Assembly (NCBI GenBank): GCA_964530165.1
Contig: CAZGYE010000037.1
Coordinates: 1-26,230 of the forward strand
From: CAZGYE01 sp964530165
GTDB lineage: Bacteria; Planctomycetota; Planctomycetia; Planctomycetales; Planctomycetaceae
Direction of reading: 5' to 3'
Length of the DNA: 26,230 bases
Within the stretch, counting starts at the first letter, position 1. Each line of letters begins with the position of its first letter. The notes under the pieces are model-generated. The model saw nothing but the letters and a program-made list of their open reading frames with translations. It made no database searches and was not told the origin of the DNA. Of the stretch, positions 1 to 7,616 are shown one piece after another. A program made the translations under genes and the position numbers.

Positions 1-94
1 TCTCGCGGCGTATTTGATGACCTCAGACTAGCGAAGTCGGTTCAGACGTTCTAGCGTCCCGCGGAAAATTATCCCGCCAACGCAGCTCGGCGAA

Positions 95-218
95 CACGGA
101 TGATTCATAGAAATCCAAACCGACGACTTGTCGTCGCTGGATGTGCCGCGGAATCCGTGGAATGCGACAACAAGTTGTCGGTTTGGGGACCACGACGACA
201 AGCAATGAATCATCCACG
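95..218. mobile_element. MITE-like nested palindromic element upstream of feoAB
   Basis: Outer inverted repeats GATGATTCAT (99-108) and ATGAATCATC (205-214) enclose a second inverted pair, CCAAACCGACGACTTGTCGTCG (115-136) and CGACAACAAGTTGTCGGTTTGG (165-186), separated by 28 bp. Each inner arm is itself a palindrome. The direct repeat CACG sits immediately outside both ends (95-98 and 215-218) and could be a 4-bp target duplication, but four bases can match by chance. No coding capacity is visible. The inner core with the same 28-bp spacing recurs at 2907-2977. The layout suggests a non-autonomous element or a REP/BIME-like repeat; its mobility is inferred. The rest of 1-367 shows no gene. 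Confidence 0.5.
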
Positions 219-367
219 ATCAAATCGCGGTGAGGCGAGTAGTAAGTGTTCGTATGTATCTGTTTCTTGATGGAGCAGTCCGATCCCTCAAATTTTTGCG
301 TAGATTTTTTGTGTTTTGGGGATGAATAGAGTTGCTGCCGCCCCGGGGTGCCGATAGAATCTATGTA

Positions 368-396
368 TTGAAATTGAGATTCAATCTCAGTATAAT
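368..396 (+). promoter_or_regulatory. Sigma70-type promoter of the feo operon
   Basis: TTGAAA at 368-373 and a perfect TATAAT at 391-396 are separated by exactly 17 bp, 40 bp before the feoA start codon. Transcription would begin near 403 and give a leader of about 33 nt containing the ribosome site GAGGAGA (422-428). The spacer is filled by a Fur-like palindrome, which supports this being the regulated feo promoter. Confidence 0.75.
375..389. promoter_or_regulatory. Fur-like 7-1-7 operator in the feo promoter
   Basis: TGAGATTCAATCTCA is a perfect 7-1-7 inverted repeat, the architecture of Fur boxes (consensus TGATAATNATTATCA). A second overlapping dyad, ATTGAA/TTCAAT, spans 367-385, as in overlapping Fur sites. 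It lies wholly between the -35 and -10 boxes, so a bound dimer would block RNA polymerase. Repression by Fe(II)-Fur is an inference from architecture and from control of an iron uptake operon; another Fur-family member could be the ligand. Confidence 0.7.
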
Positions 397-435
397 CAGG
401 CAACGCTGCCCCAAACGCATTGAGGAGACGGACGG

Positions 436-666
436 TTGCAACAAGCTGTTCCCTTGGAATTTCTCGCTGCTGGTGAGAAGGGCCGCATTTTTGAGATCGG
501 CGGCCGGCAAGAGATGATCGTTCGGCTGGAGGAAATGGGGCTTCGGCAGGGAGTTCCCGTGCGGATGGTGCAACCGGGCCGGCCCTGTATTGTGGCCGTC
601 AACAACCACCGCATGAGCTTCCGAGGGGAAGAGACGGCCATTGTGCTTGTCCAGCCGACTGCATGA
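436..666 (+). CDS. feoA: Ferrous iron transport protein A (FeoA)
   Basis: A 76-residue cytosolic protein with the SH3-like fold expected of FeoA. The family pattern is visible: the LEEMGLRQGVPVRM segment (about residues 31-44) and a C-terminal GEETAIVL strand. FeoA partners FeoB in Fe(II) uptake, probably modulating its G domain. The start is a TTG at 436, chosen because GAGGAGA lies 7 nt upstream and it gives the normal family length; no in-frame ATG precedes the conserved region. Its stop overlaps the feoB ATG by 4 bp (ATGA), indicating translational coupling. Expression is probably driven by the Fur-controlled promoter at 368-396. Confidence 0.9.
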   Translation: MQQAVPLEFLAAGEKGRIFEIGGRQEMIVRLEEMGLRQGVPVRMVQPGRPCIVAVNNHRMSFRGEETAIVLVQPTA

Positions 667-2885
667 GCCTCGCCATGGCGACGATCCCGCCCGTCCGTGA
701 AAGCGGCTGCCTGACTGTTGCCTTCATCGGCAATCCCAACACCGGCAAGAGTACGCTGTTTAACTCGCTGTCGGGGATGCGGGCGCGGGTCGGCAATTAC
801 CCGGGAGTAACGGTCGAGAAAAAAATCGGTCGCGCGAACTGGGCCGGTCAAAGGGTCCGGCTGGTCGACCTGCCCGGCACATACAGCCTTTCGGCTCGAA
901 CGCTTGACGAGATGATCTCAGTGGACGTCTTGTTGGGCCGGCAGGACGCGGTGGATCAACCGGACGCGGTTGTCTGCATCGCCGACGCGTCGAACTTGGA
1001 ACGTAACCTGTACCTGGTCAGTCAGATTCTCGATCTCGATCTGCCGGTGGTGCTGGTGCTGAACATGTCCGACGTGGCCCGGTCCCGCGGCGTCCGCATT
1101 GACGTCGCGGCTCTCGAGGAGAAGCTGGGGATTCCGGTCGTCGAGACCGAGGCGCATCGCCAGCGGGGACTCGACGGTGTCCGCCGCGCGATCGTCGAGG
1201 TTGTCAATCGAAATCGGCCCCGTGTACAAAAACTGTTTCCAACCGAGTTCTACGACGAATGTGACCGTCTGGGTGCAATGCTCGCCCGCCCGGGCGGTGC
1301 CGACGCTCCGCATTATCTGCTGGAGCGAATGATTCTGGATGTCGGCGGTCAGACGGAATCGCATTTCGCCAAACGGTGTGGGACAGAGTTGCCCGCTTAC
1401 CTAAGCGAAGTCCGCCGCCGGCTGGACGAATCGGGTTGCCAGATTCCCGCCTGCGAGGCGCGTCTCCGCTACGCTTGGGCGCAGGAGTTGCTGGAGGGCG
1501 TCGTCACGCACCCCGAAGAGCGTCCGGTCACCGGGAGCGACACGCTCGACCGCATCTTCACGCACCGCGTCATCGGATTGGGCGTCTTTTGCGTGCTGAT
1601 GTTTCTCGTTTTTCAGGCCATTTATCAATGGGCCGGACCGTTCATGCAGGCCATTGAGTCGGGCCAGGATTGGATCGCTTCGCTTGTCGTCGGCATGATG
1701 CCGCCCGGAGCGCTGCGCAGCCTGCTGGTCGACGGCGTGATTGCCGGCGTTGGTGGGGTGCTCGTCTTTTTGCCGCAGATCGCGTTCCTGTTCTTCTTCA
1801 TTGCCTTGTTGGAAGACTGCGGCTACATGGCCCGGGCGGCGTTTCTGATGGACCGCCCCATGACCAAAATCGGTTTGAGCGGAAAGTCGTTCGTCCCGTT
1901 GATGTCGTCATTTGCCTGCGCTGTTCCGGGCGTCATGGCCACGCGGGTCATCGAAAATCGGCGGGACCGGATGGTGACGATCCTGGTCGCCCCCCTGATG
2001 AGCTGCTCGGCCCGTCTGCCCGTGTACCTGCTGCTGATTGCCGCCTTCATTCCACCCGCGACCTATCTGAATGGATGGATCACTTTGCAGGGACTGGTGT
2101 TGTGCGGCGCATCGTCGCTGGGAGCATTGGTCGCCATTCCAATGGCCTGGTTCTTGAAGAAGACCTTCCTCAGAGGCGAAACACCACCGTTCGTGATGGA
2201 ATTGCCCGGCTATAAATGGCCGTCTCCGCGAAATGTTCTGCACCGTGTTTACGACCGGGGTCAGGCGTTCGTCACCCGGGCCGGGACGTTGATCGTCGCC
2301 ACAACAATCATTGTCTGGGCAGTGGGTTACTTTCCGGGTGATCACACCAGACTTCACCGCGTGCAGGCGGAGATCGAAAGACTCGAAGCCCAGGCGGGCG
2401 AGTCGGTTCCCGACCACGAACTGCTGGCGCCGTTGATCCAACGGCAACACGCCCTCAGCAGCGATCTGATCGCGGACAGTTTTCTCGGCAAACTCGGGCG
2501 CGGCATCGAGCCGGCCGTCAAACCGCTCGGATGGGACTGGAGAATCGCTGTCGGAGTCATCGCGTCGTTCCCGGCCCGCGAGGTGATCATTGCCACGTTG
2601 AGCACGATCTACAGCCTGGGAGGCGACGTCGACGAAGAACACGAAGGGCTGATCGGCTCGATGCGGACAGCCGTCTGGCCCGACGGCCGCAAGGTCTACA
2701 ACGTGCCGGTCGCCTTGTCGATCATGGTCTTCTTCGCTTTGTGCGCGCAGTGTGCAGCGACGCTGATCACCATCAAACGCGAAACCAATAGTTGGTTTTG
2801 GCCGGCATTGACGTTCGTGAATATGACCACGCTGGCTTACATCGGGGCGCTGCTGACCTATCAAGTCGGTATGCTGTTTGTGTGA
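663..2885 (+). CDS. feoB: Fe(II) transporter FeoB
   Basis: A 740-residue inner-membrane Fe(II) transporter, full length for the family. The N-terminal G domain has G1 GNPNTGKST (residues 23-31), G2 Thr in PGVTVE (T50), G3 DLPGT (69-73) and G4 NMSD (134-137). A helical GDI-like linker follows to about residue 290. The membrane domain starts near residue 300 and carries the conserved gate-type segment beginning GYMARAAFLMD (387-397) and the CSARLPVY motif. A charged, probably coiled-coil loop (about residues 560-610) separates late membrane helices. GTP binding and hydrolysis gate Fe(II) passage. It is coupled to feoA by an ATGA overlap. The 3' end is followed at once by a palindromic repeat array. 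Confidence 0.97.
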   Translation: MSLAMATIPPVRESGCLTVAFIGNPNTGKSTLFNSLSGMRARVGNYPGVTVEKKIGRANWAGQRVRLVDLPGTYSLSARTLDEMISVDVLLGRQDAVDQPDAVVCIADASNLERNLYLVSQILDLDLPVVLVLNMSDVARSRGVRIDVAALEEKLGIPVVETEAHRQRGLDGVRRAIVEVVNRNRPRVQKLFPTEFYDECDRLGAMLARPGGADAPHYLLERMILDVGGQTESHFAKRCGTELPAYLSEVRRRLDESGCQIPACEARLRYAWAQELLEGVVTHPEERPVTGSDTLDRIFTHRVIGLGVFCVLMFLVFQAIYQWAGPFMQAIESGQDWIASLVVGMMPPGALRSLLVDGVIAGVGGVLVFLPQIAFLFFFIALLEDCGYMARAAFLMDRPMTKIGLSGKSFVPLMSSFACAVPGVMATRVIENRRDRMVTILVAPLMSCSARLPVYLLLIAAFIPPATYLNGWITLQGLVLCGASSLGALVAIPMAWFLKKTFLRGETPPFVMELPGYKWPSPRNVLHRVYDRGQAFVTRAGTLIVATTIIVWAVGYFPGDHTRLHRVQAEIERLEAQAGESVPDHELLAPLIQRQHALSSDLIADSFLGKLGRGIEPAVKPLGWDWRIAVGVIASFPAREVIIATLSTIYSLGGDVDEEHEGLIGSMRTAVWPDGRKVYNVPVALSIMVFFALCAQCAATLITIKRETNSWFWPALTFVNMTTLAYIGALLTYQVGMLFV

Positions 2886-2906
2886 TCCGAATTGTCCGTA
2901 GTCACC

Positions 2907-2977
2907 CAAACCGACGACTTGTCGTCGCGGGTCGTACCGTGGAGACACCGGATTCCGACAACGAGTTGTCGGTTTGG
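2907..2977. repeat. Second copy of the nested palindrome, downstream of feoB
   Basis: CAAACCGACGACTTGTCGTCG (2907-2927) and CGACAACGAGTTGTCGGTTTGG (2956-2977) repeat the core of the element at 95-218, including the 28-bp separation. The spacer sequences differ, but both contain a short imperfect CCG(C/T)GG dyad. The outer GATGATTCAT arms are absent here. The right half is also the first unit of the 34-bp tandem array, so the array appears to have grown from one half of this element. Confidence 0.7.
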
Positions 2978-3300
2978 ATGCTGCAATTTCGACAACGAGT
3001 TGTCGGTTTGGATACTGCAAGTCCGACAACGAGTTGTCGGTTTGGATGCTGCAATTTCGACAACGAGTTGTCGGTTTGNNNNNNNNNNNNNNNNNNNNNN
3101 NNNNNNNNNNNNNNNNNNNNNNNNNNNNNNNNNNNNNNNNNNNNNNNNNNNNNNNNNNNNNNNNNNNNNNNNNNNNNNCAACGAGTTGTCGGTTTGGATG
3201 CTGCAATTTCGACAACGAGTTGTCGGTTTGGATGCTGCAATTTCGACAACGAGTTGTCGGTTTGGATGCTGCAATTTCGACAACGAGTTGTCGGTTTGGG
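2957..3300. repeat. 34-bp palindromic tandem repeat array with assembly gap
   Basis: Units start at 2957, 2991, 3025 and 3059 before the gap, and (3177), 3211, 3245 and 3279 after it; the spacing is exactly 34 bp on each side. Each unit opens with the palindrome GACAACGAGTTGTC, followed by GGTTTGGATGCTGCAA and a 4-bp tail (TTTC or GTCC). Seven visible palindromes plus one cut by the gap are nearly identical, with one unit at 3025 preceded by a variant tail. The period is not a multiple of three, there are no unique spacers, and the frames read as repetitive peptide, so it is neither coding nor CRISPR. It lies between feoB and the small Cys-rich gene. Confidence 0.9.
3079..3178. other. Assembly gap (100 N)
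   Basis: Exactly 100 undetermined bases lie inside the 34-bp array. A round 100-N run is a conventional scaffold placeholder, so the number of missing repeat units, and the real distance between feoB and the gene at 3310, are unknown. Confidence 0.95.
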
Positions 3301-3309
3301 GGAACCGCC

Positions 3310-3531
3310 ATGCACATTTGGAACTGGCAACTGACGGTCGCATTGCTGTCGGTCGCGGCCGCGGTGTTTGTGCTGGTGCGGCGGGCTACAAGGCTGTTCG
3401 GGGGCCAACGAGCCGGCCGTTGCGGCTGCGGCACCTGCCCGTCCGCCGACTCGTCACCGGGGACCGGCAAACGGAAACCATTCGTGCCCGTCGACTCACT
3501 CGAGACGCCGGACGAAGAAAGTCACGGGTAA
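3310..3531 (+). CDS. FeoB-associated Cys-rich membrane protein
   Basis: A 73-residue protein with one N-terminal membrane helix (about residues 7-23, LTVALLSVAAAVFVLV), a basic stretch (RRATRLFGGQR), then the cysteine cluster CGCGTCP (C38, C40, C43) and a hydrophilic tail. This is the signature of the FeoB-associated Cys-rich membrane protein family, thought to act as a small partner of FeoB, perhaps an iron-binding accessory. The ATG at 3310 has GGGGGA about 8 nt upstream, at the very edge of the repeat array. It is probably cotranscribed with feoAB, although the array separates them. It overlaps no other plausible gene. Confidence 0.85.
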   Translation: MHIWNWQLTVALLSVAAAVFVLVRRATRLFGGQRAGRCGCGTCPSADSSPGTGKRKPFVPVDSLETPDEESHG

Positions 3532-3551
3532 CTGAGACAACCACTTCTTGG

Positions 3552-3595
3552 CCAGCCGGGAGCGCAAGCGAGCGGTCGCTTGCGCTCCCGGCTGG
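3552..3595. terminator. Perfect 20-bp hairpin between convergent genes
   Basis: Arms 3552-3571 and 3576-3595 are exact reverse complements around a GCGG loop (CCAGCCGGGAGCGCAAGCGA on the left). It sits between the end of the feo operon (3531) and the convergent kinase gene (3623). A very stable stem in either transcript suggests a bidirectional terminator or transcript-end stabiliser, but there is no T-tract. It could equally be a copy of a dispersed palindromic repeat. Confidence 0.55.
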
Positions 3596-3622
3596 TTCGG
3601 ACGCGCTGGGACGATCTGCGGA

Positions 3623-5356
3623 TCAATGCCGGTCCTGATCGGCGGTGATCGCGGGTTCCGATTCGGTCTTTTCTGATCCGGCGTGGTCCGGCCTGCGATC
3701 CTGCGGTTTGATGCGGTCCAATGTGAACGTCTGCTGACGCCACTCGTCGCCGATCAGCCTCGGCAGTTCTTCGAGGCGCATCGGCAGGCGGATTGTGAAC
3801 GTGCTTCCCTTGCCGAATTCGCTCTCCAGCAGCACCTCACCACCAAGCAGTTTCGAGAGCTCCTTGACGATCGAGAGCCCCAGGCCGCTTCCGCCGTACT
3901 CGCGGGTCAGTGCGTCGCGTTGTCCGGGAATCGCTTTCCCCTGCCGAAATTTTTCGAAGATCGTTTCCTGCTCTTCCAGCGGAATGCCGACGCCGGTGTC
4001 CTCGACGACAAGCGCGAACAGGGAATCGTTAAACCCTTCGGCCCGCACGCGGACCCGCCCCCCCTCGGGAGTAAACTTAATGGCGTTGGAAAGCAGATTG
4101 TTGACGATCTGCTGCAATTTGCCGGCATCCTGAAACAGGACCGGCAACCTGGAATCGACGTGCCGGGTGAGGTCGATGTTTTTCCGCTCCGCCAGCGGCA
4201 ACAACGCCCCGATCTGTCGTTCGATGAGGTCTTCCATGGAAAACTCGACGAGCTGCAGCTCCATTTTGCCGCTCTCGATCTTCGCCAGATCGAGCACGTC
4301 GTTAATCAGGCCCATCAGGTCCCGGCCGGAGGATTGAATGTTGGCCACGTACCGCTTCTGTTTCTCGCTGAGGCTGTCAAACCCGGCCAAGACGTCGCTG
4401 AAACCAAGGATGCTGTTCAACGGCGTCCGCAACTCGTGGCTGATTGTCGCCAGAAATTCGTCCTTCAGCTTGTTCATCTCGTACAGCCGCAGGTTGACCT
4501 GAGCCAGTTCGTCGACCTTGCCGTCCAGGTCGGTGTTCACCTCGCGCAATTCGTCCTGCACGGTGACCAGATGCCTGAGCATACGGTTGAAGGCGTGGCT
4601 GAGTTCTTCGAACTCGTCGCCGGTTCGGATGTCGGCTCGGAGGTCGAGGTTGCCGTGAGCGATTTCGTCGCTGACGTCTTTGAGGTGCAAAACCGGTTTG
4701 ACAATCACGTAGCGCACCATGGCGTACACCGCCAGCATCGCCAGGAATGCGGTCATGATGGCCGTCGCCAGCAGAATCGCGTTGTGCCAGGCCACCGCCT
4801 TTTCGGTCTTGGCCAGCGGAAACTTGATCTTGATCATGCCGAGCAGATCGCCCTCCCTGACGCCGGGATCGTGCAATGAGTGACAGTGCACGCAGGACTT
4901 CTCGGCGCGGATCGCTCCGTAATAGTCGTAGTACCGTCCATCGTCCTCCTGCACGTAATCGACCACCTGCTCTGCGCCTTGGCGGAGCTGTTCCAAGGCG
5001 TCGAATCCGGCTGGATCGTCGGGCAGGTTGTACGGATCGTCGGTTGACGGATTGGCTTTCACCAAGGTCGGAGTGTATGTCGGCACGTCTGGCGGTTTGA
5101 TCGCGTTGGCCAGCTTTTCGATCACTGGTTTGAACTCGCTTTTCTCGAGCGCCTCCCAGTGGTACTTCAGAAGCACGGGGGCAACGAGCAGCTTGGCAGT
5201 CTGCTCGTTCTGCCGATAGACCAAATCGACGTTCAGCCGCCCGTAAAAATAGAAGCTGCCCGAAATGAGCAACACCAGGACGCCGCCGAACAGGAAGCGG
5301 CACTTTCGCTCCAGGCTCGTCTCTCCCAGCAGGCGTTTGATCGTGCGGTACGACAT
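3623..5356 (-). CDS. Membrane sensor histidine kinase with extracytoplasmic heme-c site
   Basis: A 577-residue sensor kinase. Order of parts: TM1 (about residues 21-39); an extracytoplasmic domain of about 150 residues resembling the DUF3365/Tll0287-like group, ending with the heme c motif CVHCH (155-159); TM2 (about 193-215); HAMP (about 216-268); coiled coil; HisKA with ISHELRTP (phospho-acceptor H307); and HATPase with N box NNLLSNAIKF (419-428), G1 DTGVGIP (454-459 region), F box FEKFRQG and G2 GGSGLGLSI (488-496). All catalytic boxes look intact. The ATG at 5356 was chosen over the upstream extension because TM1 follows directly and the extension reads like non-coding DNA. No response regulator is adjacent, so its partner is unknown. 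Redox, NO or O2 sensing is inferred from the heme motif. Confidence 0.9.
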   Translation of the reverse strand: MSYRTIKRLLGETSLERKCRFLFGGVLVLLISGSFYFYGRLNVDLVYRQNEQTAKLLVAPVLLKYHWEALEKSEFKPVIEKLANAIKPPDVPTYTPTLVKANPSTDDPYNLPDDPAGFDALEQLRQGAEQVVDYVQEDDGRYYDYYGAIRAEKSCVHCHSLHDPGVREGDLLGMIKIKFPLAKTEKAVAWHNAILLATAIMTAFLAMLAVYAMVRYVIVKPVLHLKDVSDEIAHGNLDLRADIRTGDEFEELSHAFNRMLRHLVTVQDELREVNTDLDGKVDELAQVNLRLYEMNKLKDEFLATISHELRTPLNSILGFSDVLAGFDSLSEKQKRYVANIQSSGRDLMGLINDVLDLAKIESGKMELQLVEFSMEDLIERQIGALLPLAERKNIDLTRHVDSRLPVLFQDAGKLQQIVNNLLSNAIKFTPEGGRVRVRAEGFNDSLFALVVEDTGVGIPLEEQETIFEKFRQGKAIPGQRDALTREYGGSGLGLSIVKELSKLLGGEVLLESEFGKGSTFTIRLPMRLEELPRLIGDEWRQQTFTLDRIKPQDRRPDHAGSEKTESEPAITADQDRH

Positions 5357-5485
5357 GTCCCTACTAGAACATGTTTGGCCTCGTGAGGTAAAGAGCAATG
5401 TCGCCTCGCGAGCTGCAGCAGGAGCGAATTCCGGAAATCTGCTTGACGCAGCCCACGCCCCCGACGATCCTAATAGATAGACACC

Positions 5486-5561
5486 GTAGGTCAGGCTCCT
5501 GCCTGACGCTGTTGAGGTATGATGTCGCACGCCTCAAATGTCAGGCAGGAGCCTGACCTAC
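5486..5561. repeat. Nested palindromic intergenic repeat
   Basis: Perfect 22-bp inverted arms occupy 5486-5507 and 5540-5561. Each arm contains its own hairpin, GTCAGGC-TCCT-GCCTGAC. The 32-bp centre holds a further dyad, TTGAGG/CCTCAA. It lies between the divergent kinase (start 5356) and DUF1598-like (start 5610) genes. No target duplication is visible at its ends. It could fold as one long stem or two small ones, like a REP/BIME element. No other feature is seen in 5357-5609. Confidence 0.75.
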
Positions 5562-5609
5562 TTACTGGATGTGCGGCGCGGACCTGCACTTGGATAGAAG
5601 GAGAGGGTC

Positions 5610-7616
5610 ATGTTGCGTAGTCGCCGGAACCCGACAGGCTCGTTCGGCAGAGCCCGCATCGGGGCTTCAGCAATGCCGGTACTGATTACGGCCGCCTGCT
5701 TCCTGGTCGTCGTCGGTGCATTGTTCTTCGCGAAACGACAAGCTGCCCACGACAGACACCAGGTGCCGAGCGCGCCGCAGCGTTCCGTCGACCGAAGTCC
5801 TAAGCCCGAAGCCCGTCCGGTCCAGCAAGCTCGAAGGCCCGCCGACCGGGAACGGAATGTCCCCGTTGTCGAACGAGTCCAGGCTACAGACGCCGGGAGA
5901 GACGGTTTCGACCCCTCGATCCGGAAATCCGAAACTCACAGCTTGAAACCTGTCGTCCGCCCGGCTCAAACTCGAGTTCAGAGGTTGCAGGCTCAGTTGG
6001 AGGCTGGTGAGTTCGGTCCGGCGCTGGAGACCGCCGGGACCGCGACGGACGCAATCGAGCGAACGCGGCTGCTCTCTCTCGTTGCCGACGCTCAGATGGA
6101 AGCAGGGGAGTTCGACGGCGCACTCTTGGCGATCGGTCGCATTCCCATTCCCGAGCGTCGCCGGGAAGCTCGCGGCCGGCGAGCCGTGCGGAACGCTCTT
6201 GCCGGTGGCGGGTCGCAAGCCGACTTCACCCAGTTGAAGGAACTCATCATGGCGAACACGTCCGGTCCCTGGGAGGAGGAGGGCGGGGAGGGCGGCACCA
6301 TGGAAGAGTTTGAAACCGGCGTCCGTGTCGATCCAAACGGATTACTGTACCGGCTCTCGCGAGCGGACCACACCGGCCGGCTCGACGAGCTGGGAATCCG
6401 TGCGCGGACCGCCGATTTGAATGACGATATGGCCCGCTCCAGTTCGTTGCGGCTGGTGTCGCTGACTCGATTGGAGAAGGCGATCGCCGCGCGATTTGCC
6501 GAGGGACAGCCAGTCGTCGAGACGATGAAGCACCTTGCCGGTCTGTCTCGCGTCCGCTATGTGTTCGTCTATCCCGATGTGGGCGAGATTGTCATCGGCG
6601 GCCCTGCGGAAGGTTGGCGGTACAACGAAAACGGTCTGCCCGTCGGCGTCCAGAGCGGTCGACCCACGCTCTGGCTCGACGATCTCGTGACCGTGCTGCG
6701 AACCTTTTCGCACGATGGGCTGGGAATGTTCAATTGCCTGATTGTCCCCCGGCCAGAAGGGTTGAAGGCCCTAGAGCGATACGTTGCCCGCTCAAATGCC
6801 CGCGGTCCGCTGCGGCCCAGTCGCGTTTCCCTTTGGGTGAAGCAATTGACTTTTCGGCTGGGATTGCAAGACGTCCAAGTCAACGGCGTCCCTGTGGAGT
6901 CCCGTGTCGCGCGGGTCATTGTCGAGGCCGACTACCGCATGAAGTTGATCGGCGTCGGCAAGCTGGACGGCGGAAAAGACATTCGCAGCTTTTTCGATCT
7001 GCTTCCGACCGGTCGGCAAAACGAGGCAACACCCTTAGAGGCGTTGCGCTGGTGGCTGACGATGAAGTACGACGCCGTCCTGTACAGTCCCGACCGCAAC
7101 GTTTTCGAAATTCTGGGCCCCTCGGTGTTGTGTCAATCGGAGAACGAATTCATCACCGCCGAAGGCAAACGTGTGCACACCGGCAAGGCGGAAGAGACCA
7201 ATCGGCTGTTCGCCCAGCTCTTCACCAAGCATTACGCCGAACTGGCGAGGCGTGATCTGGTGTTTGCCGATCTGCAGAACATCTTCGACCTGGCGCTGGT
7301 CGCGGCCCTGGTTCGACACGAACGGCTCGATGAGCGGGTCGGCTGGAACAGGGGCGTGTTGGCGACGGGCGCCGCGTTCCGGCCGGAACGGTTCGAGCCG
7401 GCCAAAACGGTCATGTCGGTCGCCGCCGATCGCGTTTACCGCGGCAAGGACATCGTTGTCCAGGTGGCCGGCGGCGTGCGGGCCGACCTGATGGCGGTGC
7501 TCAGAAGCCCCGGCATTCTCCGGCAAGCCGACCGGCTGCAGAACCTCGCCGAGCCAGCGCGAGCGCCGCAACTCCCCGAAGGCCGCTGGTGGTGGGACCA
7601 AAGGATTGACGATTGA
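5610..7616 (+). CDS. Probable DUF1598 protein, membrane-anchored
   Basis: A 668-residue protein with a basic N-terminus and one hydrophobic helix (about residues 23-41, PVLITAACFLVVVGALFFA), so it is probably anchored or exported. A low-complexity Pro/Arg-rich stretch (about 45-125) leads to a helical segment resembling TPR-type repeats (AGEFGPALETAG and AGEFDGALLAIG, about 130-190). The central region (about 287-450) contains MKHLAGLSRVRYVFVYPDVGEIVIGGPAEGW-type sequence, which I recognise as like the planctomycete DUF1598 family; this is from memory. Function is unknown. The ATG at 5610 has a good ribosome site, GAAGGAGAGGG. The last codons and stop fall inside a heptanucleotide repeat (7603-7656). 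Confidence 0.75.
   Translation: MLRSRRNPTGSFGRARIGASAMPVLITAACFLVVVGALFFAKRQAAHDRHQVPSAPQRSVDRSPKPEARPVQQARRPADRERNVPVVERVQATDAGRDGFDPSIRKSETHSLKPVVRPAQTRVQRLQAQLEAGEFGPALETAGTATDAIERTRLLSLVADAQMEAGEFDGALLAIGRIPIPERRREARGRRAVRNALAGGGSQADFTQLKELIMANTSGPWEEEGGEGGTMEEFETGVRVDPNGLLYRLSRADHTGRLDELGIRARTADLNDDMARSSSLRLVSLTRLEKAIAARFAEGQPVVETMKHLAGLSRVRYVFVYPDVGEIVIGGPAEGWRYNENGLPVGVQSGRPTLWLDDLVTVLRTFSHDGLGMFNCLIVPRPEGLKALERYVARSNARGPLRPSRVSLWVKQLTFRLGLQDVQVNGVPVESRVARVIVEADYRMKLIGVGKLDGGKDIRSFFDLLPTGRQNEATPLEALRWWLTMKYDAVLYSPDRNVFEILGPSVLCQSENEFITAEGKRVHTGKAEETNRLFAQLFTKHYAELARRDLVFADLQNIFDLALVAALVRHERLDERVGWNRGVLATGAAFRPERFEPAKTVMSVAADRVYRGKDIVVQVAGGVRADLMAVLRSPGILRQADRLQNLAEPARAPQLPEGRWWWDQRIDD

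Noticed and set aside
23..403. Small minus-strand genes before feoA
   Set aside because: They run through the palindromic element and the feo promoter, have no ribosome site and show no family resemblance.
2957..3300. CRISPR array
   Set aside because: Units are directly tandem at 34 bp with no unique spacers, and no cas gene is present.
1908..3470. 520-codon open frame antisense to feoB and the array
   Set aside because: It crosses the N gap and the repeat array and opposes a well-supported FeoB.
2902..3638. Repeat protein encoded by the array (reading frames open on both strands)
   Set aside because: The 34-bp period shifts frame each unit, openness is seen in several frames on both strands, and there is no ribosome site; it follows from the repeat sequence lacking stops.
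3683..4879. 398-codon open frame antisense to the histidine kinase
   Set aside because: The kinase on the minus strand has all catalytic motifs; the opposite frame is a GC-rich shadow.
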